From the NCBI GenBank assembly GCA_964420835.1, contig CAYQUO010000028.1, positions 1 through 29,230 on the forward strand: a stretch of DNA of 29,230 nucleotides, in the 5' to 3' direction. Position 1 is the first letter of the stretch. Each line of letters begins with the position of its first letter. The translations under genes and the position numbers were made by a program. The notes under the pieces were generated by a model, which had not been told where the DNA came from, did no database searches, and saw only the letters and a program-made list of their open reading frames with translations. Positions 9,901-16,164 of this stretch are shown here, one piece after another. This stretch comes from CAYQUO01 sp964420835. Its GTDB lineage: Bacteria > Chloroflexota > Anaerolineae > Anaerolineales > Anaerolineaceae.

Positions 9901-10832
9901 GCCATCCCCGCGACCGGACCGAGCGGCACAGTCAGCGCGAGCGTGGGGCCGAGCGACGCCGTAGCCGCAGCCCACGGATCGCCGTCAGCGATCCCTGCGT
10001 CGCGCTCGATAGCAGCTTCCGCCGCGTTCTGCGTCGCCTCCGTGCCGGACTCCACCGTTGCGACTTTGAGCGTATCCTTGGCGAACTCGCGCACGAAGTT
10101 CGGATTGCGAAGCTGAGCAAGCGCTTCGTCCACGGAGTACTTGCGCCCGAGCACGCGCGGGAGAAGCCGCGACGCGCCGGACACGAACTTGCCGAGAACC
10201 GCACCACCGACGGTCTCGCCCGCTACTTCGACCGCGCCGGTCTGCAAGCCGAGCGCGCGAGCTTCGTCGGGCGTCTTGCCCGCCTTGATCGCTTTCTCAT
10301 ACGTGTCTTGGAATTGCGACCCACCGAACAGTGCGCCGCCTGCAAGCGCTGCGCCACCAAGCGCGGCCGCACCGGGTACGCCCACTGCTGCGAGCGCCGG
10401 AGCCGCTGCAAGCGGCGCGAGGCTCGGCAGCACCATCGACGCACCCTCGGTGAACGCGTCGACGACCGCGCCGTGCGCACCGGGCGTCAGGTCCTTCGCA
10501 ACCGCAGGTTCGCGCGCGTCTGCGCCTTCGACAAGACGCTGGCCGATACCGTACAAGGTATCGCCCTGCTGCCCGGTGGCCTTGAGCGCTTGACCGACCA
10601 TGCGCGGCAACTCGACCGTGCCGCCACGCACGAATCCGGTGCCGATCTCGCGCAGCGCGCCGCGCGGGTTCGCTTCAAGTTCAAGCTGCTTGTCGACGTG
10701 CGCCTTCTGCGTCGGCGTCAGCTTGTCGTACGCGTCATCCTCGACTGCTGCCACGACCGGGCGTCGACGCGCGTACTCCTTGGGCGATAGCCCGAGGAGT
10801 ACCGACTCCAGTTGAGGCAGATCGACGGCCAT
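3957..10832 (-). CDS. Giant virion-associated polyvalent protein with zincin-like metallopeptidase motif
   Basis: A protein of 2291 residues, the largest gene here. The ATG at 10832 shares a base with the upstream stop (TGATG); a GTG directly before it could serve instead. Order seen: a Gly/Ala-rich hydrophobic region (about 120-175, LAAVGVPGAAALGGAALAGG), Ala/Glu/Arg-rich coiled-coil stretches (about 560-640), a Pro-rich linker (about 780-835), then a zinc-protease signature HEITH at about 1132-1136 with a downstream NEMEFVAEVFSNERFQ at about 1191-1206 offering the third ligand Glu. The C-terminal 1000 residues are mostly helical with several hydrophobic segments. Multi-domain proteins with embedded zincins are known in phages as polyvalent proteins, thought to be injected with the DNA. 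Placement after the connector genes fits an internal or ejected virion protein. What the protease cuts is unknown. Confidence 0.85.
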   Translation of the reverse strand: MAVDLPQLESVLLGLSPKEYARRRPVVAAVEDDAYDKLTPTQKAHVDKQLELEANPRGALREIGTGFVRGGTVELPRMVGQALKATGQQGDTLYGIGQRLVEGADAREPAVAKDLTPGAHGAVVDAFTEGASMVLPSLAPLAAAPALAAVGVPGAAALGGAALAGGALFGGSQFQDTYEKAIKAGKTPDEARALGLQTGAVEVAGETVGGAVLGKFVSGASRLLPRVLGRKYSVDEALAQLRNPNFVREFAKDTLKVATVESGTEATQNAAEAAIERDAGIADGDPWAAATASLGPTLALTVPLGPVAGMATRARMRANQKALAVIADPTADVQDVYRASAELAPQMEALAGKDAVNKWRLDLLYAALWARGERETLNEIEANKALAEMEAKRNPPIPTVPPDVMIGRKPVAPQYASPEEAQSVWDTFASKFGDWARAAADKTAEELDAKTFSEFAASVPAGVPTFAQYAADVKKARSGPLAAGGRITERGLKFGYVQAVNNMLRQIGQQEAAITPAEAAQPQLDLDHPNAAPVRTQTERGPLEPPPTAMAQALERAGARKAVEEQAARKQNEQAVAAREAEAAALRENQIEGLAQTADRTRRVEAANKLADAAEAGKITRNTPVTREDLTKAWAQAAAEHGLGVDALRGQARAKLNKVLDRAASEKVWMRQLKVLQDARDAMGQGVTRDSLDAMITKLQSEAPTLPQEAAQPTKEVSDVARQFTDPLLPERERDAAPQPVQERQDAGQDAGRQGQDALLTPATSAPPVGSAASPFPLLDVARPVVAPTAAPIPAPESRPPKPAPRPPKEPAKPTKPSPAVTISREGAEVPWGAFDATPPEGEVSYATPGFFSKPEERVGEPKKRTLSTRVPDRDKRPGMREHETFYFEHYHFDPSKPRSYNVRWVIDYRRARAMAEGIPVDDNGKPLTTKNAKVSLKDRANAQSALQWLQEYEGSDILKLADQRVAELDAIYDTNARAREHIAAVRKSIYDSYAAALRAKRAQEKGVPESRVKFDAKDEALLQQMVKNDPGVEYLQAELPNYSYSDTLAQALDTGKTDRVLAELEARGPTEWVRYMAGVLRRLGLQTKVARSNSVAYDADNPKARVYGRYHHASDTARFYLGGENAHTVLHEITHAGTVGRIQFALDALRVSPLARTADQRAAVAALGELRALMNELRGRDTRRQYAFKNEMEFVAEVFSNERFQRWLNGQEANGRTMWQRVVNWVRGLLGMHELNSVNALDRAITISTPFIGASRFGHMRGLSFNHSATGAAAQTDGYGEALVGKWQQFARSHPNIGTAPERLRQGLLALSTTFHLTQTAAKDKTLSPIVEGMRGFMSADDQKTVMRQAALMELSAIPKMVKLAIAKLPLAQQRAMDAKLMELAGEASRWRIDLHKNFDDNKRGNKELDDSLREHVNKLHREYSQLDPTLRRALDDSVKLFRKYYIKQSALTLSTVLRTYRASHHAIVDPVIRLLDIQQPALSEGANSKPEYYADAYSENLDKVLRKIFGGIRTMLSGQEGSQLAADVNEIEKFYNAAVSNPYQHLGRSGDHFLEFDVADNPAAWNAITQALEPFGKVIGAPNEKRHIFMRFENAAQRQEAERAVRAVSASVVPNTIRGGTLYELADQNAQGLGRVMHEALRRVDEQFAGTEKKEMNQFLKRMLLDMYPETSPRKALSPRKGGGVPGYDASFVRNFSKRAEGVAVMLSNGYTLPLYDKAFGQIKEQIDKMRGESSDAAAAANDVFGELNKRFSNSLHPVDSPVIDKVKAVGYNFYLAVSPAFMLMNMMQPYHLTLPYLGGRYGFVGTAREMARSTSKALKLMSASVKGGWQEGVAKGGVQGGIAGVLDLTLPLEQSALNDGERAAIKRLLASGQLDTTQSHELGQLASGQSQAWTTTMKLLSTGSHYTEVVNRLTTALAAYNLERARGGSQFDAESRAIEAVRATQYDYSDHNTASALGRHGAVGKVTPLLASFQQYAFQTMELLWRMARDTVQGTPEEKAIAWKQLGGVMTTTSMLAGTLGLPLANVVARVVDAMLGSDDDPSDVKVAYRQWLAEVFGNDVAEAIARGIPRAVLGFDTSARAGMQDILPGSRFMADRRTFKDKLESGALDMLGPAVSAGADMAVGLNKIADGQLMDGLIQMTPLAIRGPLKAAQMTNIGYTTATGNQLPMEVTPWATIVQSAGFSPSVKAEQSEVNFAFRQRDALLKQRKTVLTNKLYRIMEEGGDTTSALRDIAEFNATNPQYAIEVGSGLRARAKARAVAEASGTGIATTPRYLPTLDRYSYANTK

Positions 10833-11908
10833 CACTTGTCCGGGTAAAGTTCACGCGCCTTATCGTTCTGCGACTGCTTCTTGTACTGCTTCAACAGGTC
10901 CTCGACAGGAACAAGCTTGGGTAGTTCACCCGGTCGCCCCGCCACCGTGATGTACTTGCCATCCGGCGAGTACTCGAACTTCGAGTCCGGCGGCACGCGC
11001 GGGTTGCGCCTGCCGAACGCGATGCTCAACTCCTCCGCAGCATCGAGGTCACCAGCGGCAAGCGCGTTCGTCATCTGCTGACCGTACACAACATCAGCCA
11101 AATGCGGCCGCAGCGCACGCTCCGAGTTCTCCTCGGACGTGCGCGCCTGCGTGTCGACGCCGTAACGGTCGGTGTCGTCCTTCATGCGACCGAGCGTCAT
11201 GTTGAAGTCCTGCCCACGCCGCTGCGTGATGTCGGAAAGCTGCGCGAGCGGCACCTCGTTCTGCGCGCGCATCGCGGCAGCGTTCGCGGCAAGCCGTCGC
11301 GTCTGCAAGTCGCGCCCTTGCAGCGTCACGCCCGCGATCTTCTCCGCGTCGGCGACGAGCCGCGAGCGTCGCTTGAGCGCTTGCCGCCCCAGCCAGTTGT
11401 CGACGAGACCGCCCGTATTGAACCGTTGGTCCGCTTCCGCTTGGTACTCCGCGAGCTTGGCTTGAAAGCCCGGCAGGAATAGCCCGCTCTCGCCCGCGCC
11501 GAGATCGCTCGACAGCGAGTGAAAGCGCGGCAACGCGTACGGATCGCTCGCCGGGGTCACGTCGCGCACCGGAGCGCCGGGATACGGCGACGTGTCACGC
11601 ACGGGCGTACGCGCCGCAGGACGGCCCGCGACGCCCTGCTCGTACCCGGAACGGAACGCCGTCGGATACGCGGGTACGTCGGCTTCCTCGCGCGCCTTCA
11701 TCGATGCGTTGACCGCGTTCACGGTCGACGCCGGATAGCCGCGATTCGCACCGCCCTCGCCACTGGTGCGCGGCTGCGTGGTAACGAACGGGTTGCGGAA
11801 CACGGTGCCTTCGGGGTTCGGCCGCGTCGGCGCGTACGTCGTCACCGGGCCGCTCTCCCAGTCATCGCTGGGGTCCGGAAACGACGCGTAGAACTTGGGC
11901 AGGGACAT
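10832..11908 (-). CDS. Probable internal virion protein, 358 aa
   Basis: The ATG at 11908 lies one base after the stop of the connector-like gene, and the stop overlaps the start of the giant gene. The first 150 residues are Pro/Gly/Arg-rich and apparently disordered (TTYAPTRPNPEGT, RDTSPYPGAPVRD). The rest is helical, Ala/Gln/Arg-rich and possibly coiled-coil (about 150-300). There is no signal peptide, membrane helix or catalytic motif. Between connector and giant protein, a small internal or ejection protein is the natural reading. This is inference from position and composition. Confidence 0.75.
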   Translation of the reverse strand: MSLPKFYASFPDPSDDWESGPVTTYAPTRPNPEGTVFRNPFVTTQPRTSGEGGANRGYPASTVNAVNASMKAREEADVPAYPTAFRSGYEQGVAGRPAARTPVRDTSPYPGAPVRDVTPASDPYALPRFHSLSSDLGAGESGLFLPGFQAKLAEYQAEADQRFNTGGLVDNWLGRQALKRRSRLVADAEKIAGVTLQGRDLQTRRLAANAAAMRAQNEVPLAQLSDITQRRGQDFNMTLGRMKDDTDRYGVDTQARTSEENSERALRPHLADVVYGQQMTNALAAGDLDAAEELSIAFGRRNPRVPPDSKFEYSPDGKYITVAGRPGELPKLVPVEDLLKQYKKQSQNDKARELYPDK

Positions 11909-11909
11909 G

Positions 11910-12665
11910 TCAGCGCTCCCACGTAAAACCGCCTGTGCCGAACGCGAAGCGTTGCGGCTGCCGCATCTTGCGGCGGATGTCCTTCAGCACTTCCTTCGTC
12001 GAATCCTCGAAGCGCTTCTTGTGCTCCTTCGCTGCATCGCTGTGCCCGTCGATGTCGGAGTTCATGAGCGCGCGATACGCCGCCCACTCCAGCATGTCGA
12101 GTTGGTAGATCGACGGAAGCTCACACTCGGCTTCCGTGTCCTCGATGTCGAAGTCCTCCAGCGGCAGCCGCGCGACGCGCAGGAACAGCGTCAAGCCGTC
12201 CTCGTCGGCGGACGGCGCGGGCATGACCGTGAGCACGACCGCGCTCTCGTCGTCGATGTTCAGCCGCTCGTCCGTGCTGTAGCCCAGCGGCGGACCCGGC
12301 GAGATCGCTGCGATCTGCGCCGCGTCGAAGAACGGCGGATCGATCCCCAGCAGGAGATCGACGTTCGAGCGACCGAAACGAGGCAAGTCAACCTCGTTGT
12401 CGTCGAAGCGAGCCGACACCACCGAGAGAATCGATTTGTGCAGCTCGTATGCAGCAACGCCAGCACTGAGCGGCACCTCGACCACATCCGCAGTGCTGGC
12501 GTCACGGAGCGCGAGGGTCTTGCGCGCCCACATCGACTGTGCGTCGTTGATGTACCGTACTAGCGCATCATCCGTCCACAGTTGGTCCGAAGGACCGGCC
12601 GCGAGTACTGCGTCGTCTCGGAGAATGTTGACTCGAAGCTCATCGAGGAGTTCTTCGAGTTTCAT
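11910..12665 (-). CDS. Connector / head-tail adaptor-like protein, 251 aa
   Basis: The ATG at 12665 has an AAGGAA ribosome site. The N-terminal helices (MKLEELLDELRVNILRDD, then WTDDALVRYINDAQSMWARKT) and a late helix-rich part (LPSIYQLDMLEWAAYRALM..SDIDGHSDAAKEHKKRFE) match the form I know for podovirus-type adaptor proteins, which bind beneath the portal ring and complete the connector. The middle is beta-rich. It follows capsid genes and precedes internal virion proteins, as expected for an adaptor. The identification is by pattern, not by search. Confidence 0.72.
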   Translation of the reverse strand: MKLEELLDELRVNILRDDAVLAAGPSDQLWTDDALVRYINDAQSMWARKTLALRDASTADVVEVPLSAGVAAYELHKSILSVVSARFDDNEVDLPRFGRSNVDLLLGIDPPFFDAAQIAAISPGPPLGYSTDERLNIDDESAVVLTVMPAPSADEDGLTLFLRVARLPLEDFDIEDTEAECELPSIYQLDMLEWAAYRALMNSDIDGHSDAAKEHKKRFEDSTKEVLKDIRRKMRQPQRFAFGTGGFTWER

Positions 12666-12669
12666 TTCC

Positions 12670-12996
12670 TTAGCTCTGGAGGACCCGGTACGGGAACCGC
12701 AGTTGGTTCTGGTATCCGATCACCTGCTGCGACACCGGGTCGCGCTCGGGAACCGCCTCGATGGCGTTGTTCAGCACATCGATGATCTCTTGCGGCACGC
12801 TCGCTTCTTCGCCCGGACGCAGCAGGTACGAGCGCCCGTTGACGCCGAAGAACTGGCCCGTCGGCGGGATCGCGCTGTTCCGTTCGAGGATGATCTTCAC
12901 GCGCGGCGACGTGACCGGGTCGTACGCGCCGTCGAGTTGCATCGGCGTTTCCGGCTCGTTCAGGTTGCTGCCGAGACCGTGTGCGGTGGCGTTCAT
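12670..12996 (-). CDS. Small virion-associated protein, 108 aa
   Basis: The ATG at 12996 is preceded by a clear AAGGAG site. The central part (SPRVKIILERNSAIPPTGQF, then NGRSYLLRPGEEASVP) and C-terminal part (IDVLNNAIEAVP...LRFPYRVL) look like a conserved small phage protein that I recall sitting between capsid and adaptor genes in phages with N4-gp56-type capsids. No enzymatic motif. A capsid or connector accessory role is inferred. Confidence 0.75.
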   Translation of the reverse strand: MNATAHGLGSNLNEPETPMQLDGAYDPVTSPRVKIILERNSAIPPTGQFFGVNGRSYLLRPGEEASVPQEIIDVLNNAIEAVPERDPVSQQVIGYQNQLRFPYRVLQS

Positions 12997-13019
12997 GCGT
13001 TCTCCTTCCCCTGTTAGAG

Positions 13020-13041
13020 ACCGGGGGCCGAAGCCCCCGGT
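13020..13041 (-). terminator. Strong UUCG-capped hairpin after the 114-aa gene
   Basis: On the minus strand ACCGGGGGC and GCCCCCGGT form a perfect 9-bp stem closed by a TTCG loop (C-UUCG-G, the very stable tetraloop class). No T-run follows; the next bases are CTCTAACAG, then the ribosome site of the next gene. It is therefore better read as an RNA-stabilising, processing or partial-termination structure than a full intrinsic terminator. Confidence 0.6.
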
Positions 13042-13049
13042 TCACCTCG

Positions 13050-13394
13050 TCACGCCATCGCGCGCCACGAGAACGACGCCGACGCCGGGATGTCCGCCGC
13101 CTTGATCGTGAACGACGTGGCGGTGCCCAGCGCGACGGTTCCCGGCGTGATGCCGGACGCCACGTCGAGCGTGCGCGTGCCCGCTGCGACGGTGCGGATC
13201 GCGGAGTTCGACGCCATGTTCTCGTACCACTGGAGCGTGATGCGGTTCGTGCGGTCGACCCACTCGATGTAGCGCGGGACGAAGCCGACGGTGAAGGTCG
13301 TGTCCGCCGCCGCGCCACCGTCCGTGACGACGGTGCCGACGGCCATGTTCACGACACCGCCCGAGTTGGTTTGCGTGTTGGTGCTCAGCGCCAT
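13050..13394 (-). CDS. Small capsid-region beta-rich protein, 114 aa
   Basis: The ATG at 13394 has a strong AAAGGAG site. The sequence is Thr/Ala/Gly/Val-rich with alternating hydrophobics (MALSTNTQTNSGGVVNMAVG, TTFTVGFVPRYIEWVDRTNR, ITLQWYEN), typical of small all-beta phage surface proteins. It lies two genes downstream of the major capsid gene and is followed by a strong hairpin, which fits a highly expressed virion component such as a decoration protein. No family assigned. Confidence 0.78.
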   Translation of the reverse strand: MALSTNTQTNSGGVVNMAVGTVVTDGGAAADTTFTVGFVPRYIEWVDRTNRITLQWYENMASNSAIRTVAAGTRTLDVASGITPGTVALGTATSFTIKAADIPASASFSWRAMA

Positions 13395-13404
13395 GATGGC
13401 TCCT

Positions 13405-13797
13405 TTACGCGGTCAGGACCGAGGTCCAGACGCCGTTGACGAAGCAGAAGAAGATCGCGCACTTGTTCGCCGCCATCGCGAACGCGGTGTTCACGGCGAG
13501 CGCGTTGATCGCATCCCCGGTGGACGGGAACACGTTCATCGAGTTCGCGGCGGCAGCGTTCGCGACGACGATGGGCCGCACGCCGACGACAGCGGGCGGC
13601 AGCTTCACCGAGTCCGCCGCCGTCGCGACCGTCGTGACGCGATTGAAGTGGTTGGCAAGCAGCAACGCGTTCGCTTGACCGCCGCCCGCCGTCGCCGTCA
13701 GACCGCTGACGGTCGACATCTTGTCGACCTCCAGTTGCTTGTCGGCGGGGTCGAGCACGCGCGCGTTGATGTCTTGCAGCGTGACAAGGGTGGCCAT
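13405..13797 (-). CDS. Capsid-associated candidate, 130 aa
   Basis: The ATG at 13797 is preceded by GGAGG. The protein has a short N-terminal helix (LEVDKMSTVSGLTATAGG), then a repeating small-residue, beta-type C-terminal half with NSMNVFPSTGDAINALAVN and a final FFCFVNGVWTSVL. This C-terminal pattern recurs in small structural proteins of phages and suggests a head fibre or decoration subunit. It is the first gene after the major capsid gene, separated by a UUCG hairpin. Confidence 0.75.
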   Translation of the reverse strand: MATLVTLQDINARVLDPADKQLEVDKMSTVSGLTATAGGGQANALLLANHFNRVTTVATAADSVKLPPAVVGVRPIVVANAAAANSMNVFPSTGDAINALAVNTAFAMAANKCAIFFCFVNGVWTSVLTA

Positions 13798-13816
13798 AAC
13801 AACCTCCGTAGGTATC

Positions 13817-13834
13817 GGAGAGCCGAAGCTCCCC
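13817..13834 (-). terminator. UUCG-capped hairpin directly after the major capsid gene
   Basis: The minus-strand transcript reads GGGGAGC-TTCG-GCTCTCC: a 7-bp stem with one G-U pair and a stable C-UUCG-G loop. There is no T-run. Located in the 45-bp gap between the capsid stop and the next ribosome site, it could protect the capsid mRNA 3' end or reduce read-through to downstream genes. Confidence 0.55.
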
Positions 13835-13842
13835 GTTGGTCG

Positions 13843-14880
13843 TTACGCCGTCGCCGCGACTTCGGCCCGGACCATGAAGCAGTCCTGAAGGATGATCGCG
13901 GACTGCCACGCCTTCCAGCCCACCGTGCCGCGCTGCGCGAGCGGGTCGCCGGGCGCGGGCTTCGGGTTCACGACCATCGGCGTGATCGAGTCCTTGCCCT
14001 TCAGCGGGACGATGCCGTACGCGTCCTTCCCGAGATACAGGATCGGGTACACGTCGGCGTTCGTGCCGCTCGTCGAGCGCATCAGGCCCTTCGCGCCGCC
14101 CGCGTCCGCGAACGGAGCGAAGATCGTCGAGGTCAGGTAGCGCACGCGCTCGACCGAACCGATCTCGTTCTCGAACGGGGTCGTCGTCCCGTACTGCTTC
14201 GTCGGGATGAAGCCCGCCATGTTGCGGATGTCCGTTTCGAGGTCCGGATGCGCGAGCGCGATGAACGCCGCCTCGACCGGCTCGGTGCGGTAGTCCGGCG
14301 TCGACTTCACGACGCTCGTGATGAGCTTCGTGTTCTGGCGCAGCAGCGCGGTCGTGATCTGGCGCTGGAGCGCGAGCGTGATCGTCGTGTTGACCGCGTT
14401 GCGCGCGCCGCCGTTCGCGTAGAACACGTTCGTGCCCGCCTTGAGGATGTTGTAGCGGATCGTCTCGATGGTCATGGCCGCTTGCTCGGACATGATCGTC
14501 GTGGCTTCCCGCAGCACCGGGTCCTCGTGCGTGTCCATCACCACGTCGGTGATCGTGACGTAGTCGCCGTACTGGTTGAGTTGGACCGTGTAGTCCTGAT
14601 TCGCCAGCCGGTTGCCCGCCGGGGTGACGCCTTCGACGAGCGGCGTCAGCGCGAGCGGCGTGTAGAACGCGTTCGCCGGGTTGCCGCTGCCCGCCGCGCC
14701 CGTCGCGCCTTGCAGGAAGTAGCGCCGGAACTTCGCGGTCTTGGTGTTCTGCGTCGGGATCGGGTAGGTCTGCCCGAACTTCTCGATGACCATGTAGGGC
14801 ATCGCGCGTTCGAGCAGGTCCTTGACGACGTACGCCGCCGTGCGCGGGCTGATGTCGCCGTAGGTGATGACTTGGGCCAT
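13843..14880 (-). CDS. Major capsid protein, N4-gp56 family
   Basis: A 345-residue protein with a GAGGAA site before the ATG at 14880. It builds the icosahedral shell. The sequence carries the features I know from N4-gp56-type capsid proteins: an N-terminal TYGDISPRTAAYVVKDLLER, then EKFGQTYPIP with TAKFRRY, PLVEGVTPAGNRL, QYGDYVTITDVVMDTHEDPV, LKAGTNVFYANGGARNAVNT, FENEIGSVERVRYLTSTIF and the C-terminal GTVGWKAWQSAIILQDCFM. Length and order match the family. It follows scaffold and portal genes in the usual head order. This is one of the surest calls in the window. Confidence 0.95.
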   Translation of the reverse strand: MAQVITYGDISPRTAAYVVKDLLERAMPYMVIEKFGQTYPIPTQNTKTAKFRRYFLQGATGAAGSGNPANAFYTPLALTPLVEGVTPAGNRLANQDYTVQLNQYGDYVTITDVVMDTHEDPVLREATTIMSEQAAMTIETIRYNILKAGTNVFYANGGARNAVNTTITLALQRQITTALLRQNTKLITSVVKSTPDYRTEPVEAAFIALAHPDLETDIRNMAGFIPTKQYGTTTPFENEIGSVERVRYLTSTIFAPFADAGGAKGLMRSTSGTNADVYPILYLGKDAYGIVPLKGKDSITPMVVNPKPAPGDPLAQRGTVGWKAWQSAIILQDCFMVRAEVAATA

Positions 14881-14904
14881 GACAGTTCCTCGATGGTTGA
14901 GTCG

Positions 14905-15876
14905 TTACTTACGCGCCGTCGCTTCTCCCCATGCACCGTCGAAGTCCGTCATGTCGGGTGCACCGGAGAGCGGAGCGCTCCGCTTGGAATCGACCACTTC
15001 GAGGGCCTTGGCCGCTTGTTTGGCTGGCTCCGAAAGTGTCGCTGCTTGTGATGCTTGGGTGGTCGTCGCGACAACGCGCGGCTTGTCCAGCCCGTTGACC
15101 TTCTTGTAGCGTGAAATCAGTTCGACCACGTCCTTTGTGTCGCCGTCCTCGATGATTCCCTTGGCGAGACGCTGGTCGTAACCGGAAAGCGTGTCGGTCC
15201 ATTCGACGACGGCGTCGAACATCGCGTCGTCGTAGTCCGGGTGCTTCTCGCGGATCGCGGCGAGCGCGGTGGTGTGCTCCACCGTGCTCACCGTTGGCGC
15301 GATTTGCGCGAGCACCGGGCCGTACACTCGGTTTATCTCGCTGAAGATGTGATCGACGAGATCGTAGTTCTCCTTGCGCCGGATCAGTGCCTCACCAGCG
15401 GCAACTTCAGGCCATTCCTCACGGTACTTCTTGAGCGTGGTCGTCTCGTCGGCCGAGTAAACGTCCTTCGACGGTGCAGGGTCAGCAGGCGGTTGCTCGA
15501 CAGGAGGAGTGGCCGTCGTGTCCTTGTCGCGCTCGACACGCGCCTGTAGCTCCTCGAAGCGGGCCTTCCAGTCGATCCCATCCGTCGCAGCGGGCGGCGT
15601 CGCATCGGATGCGTCCTTGTCCGGTGCCGCGCTCGCCGGGTCGGCGGGCGGCGTCGCATCCTCCTTGTCAGCAGGTGCGGCTTCCGTCGTCGTGTCGGTG
15701 GTGGCCGACGCATCCGACGGAGCATCCGAGGTCTTGTCGGCAGGCGCTGCCGCCGTCGCCTTGTCGTCCTTATCCAGCGTTGGTGTTGGCGAAGGATTGA
15801 CAATGGTGTCAAAAACCAACGCCATGTCGTCGTAAGGCGTTGTTTCGGTGGACGGGCTGGGCGCTCCGGTCGTCAT
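14905..15876 (-). CDS. Probable capsid scaffolding protein, 323 aa
   Basis: Residues 1-125 are low-complexity and acidic, dominated by Ala, Asp, Thr and Pro (repeated APADK and ATPPA-like units). Residues about 126-290 are helical and charged (ETTTLKKYREEWPEVAAGEA, LISRYKKVNGLDKP), and the C-terminus is short and mixed. An acidic disordered N-part with a helical core just upstream of the capsid gene is typical of scaffolds, which guide procapsid assembly and leave before DNA packaging. No strong ribosome site precedes the ATG at 15876. No protease domain is visible in it. Confidence 0.8.
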   Translation of the reverse strand: MTTGAPSPSTETTPYDDMALVFDTIVNPSPTPTLDKDDKATAAAPADKTSDAPSDASATTDTTTEAAPADKEDATPPADPASAAPDKDASDATPPAATDGIDWKARFEELQARVERDKDTTATPPVEQPPADPAPSKDVYSADETTTLKKYREEWPEVAAGEALIRRKENYDLVDHIFSEINRVYGPVLAQIAPTVSTVEHTTALAAIREKHPDYDDAMFDAVVEWTDTLSGYDQRLAKGIIEDGDTKDVVELISRYKKVNGLDKPRVVATTTQASQAATLSEPAKQAAKALEVVDSKRSAPLSGAPDMTDFDGAWGEATARK

Positions 15877-15909
15877 GAGGTGGCCTTATAGAGAAAGTGG
15901 AAGCGCGCG

Positions 15910-16164
15910 TCAAACTACACGCTCTGTTAGGTATTTCAGTAGTCGACGCAACGTGACCGCTTCTCCCTGTAGGGCACGCACTTCTTCCCAATTCGGCGCG
16001 GTCACGAGCTTGTGCTTCAGATCGTCGAGTTCGATCCCGATCAGCGTCACGAGATCGTTCGTCAACTGGCTGCCCTTCTGGTCCGCAATGCGCTTGCGCA
16101 ACTCTGCAACTTGCGCGCGCACGCTCGGTGCCGGTGATTCCGGCAGTGGTGTCGCGATGGTCAC
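15910..16164 (-). CDS. Small helical protein between portal and scaffold, 84 aa
   Basis: The GTG start overlaps the portal stop (GTGA), so it is likely coupled to portal translation. The product is mostly helical: VRAQVAELRKRIADQKG, then LTNDLVTLIGIELDDLKHKL and a final EAVTLRRLLKYLTE. Small helical proteins in this slot are common in phage head operons, but their role is rarely known. No family assigned. Confidence 0.75.
   Translation of the reverse strand: MTIATPLPESPAPSVRAQVAELRKRIADQKGSQLTNDLVTLIGIELDDLKHKLVTAPNWEEVRALQGEAVTLRRLLKYLTERVV

Noticed and set aside
4200..10790. Very long plus-strand frames opposite the giant gene (up to 1121 codons)
   Set aside because: Arg/His/Leu-rich antisense shadows caused by high GC and codon bias; no ribosome sites, and the minus frame has clear protein features.
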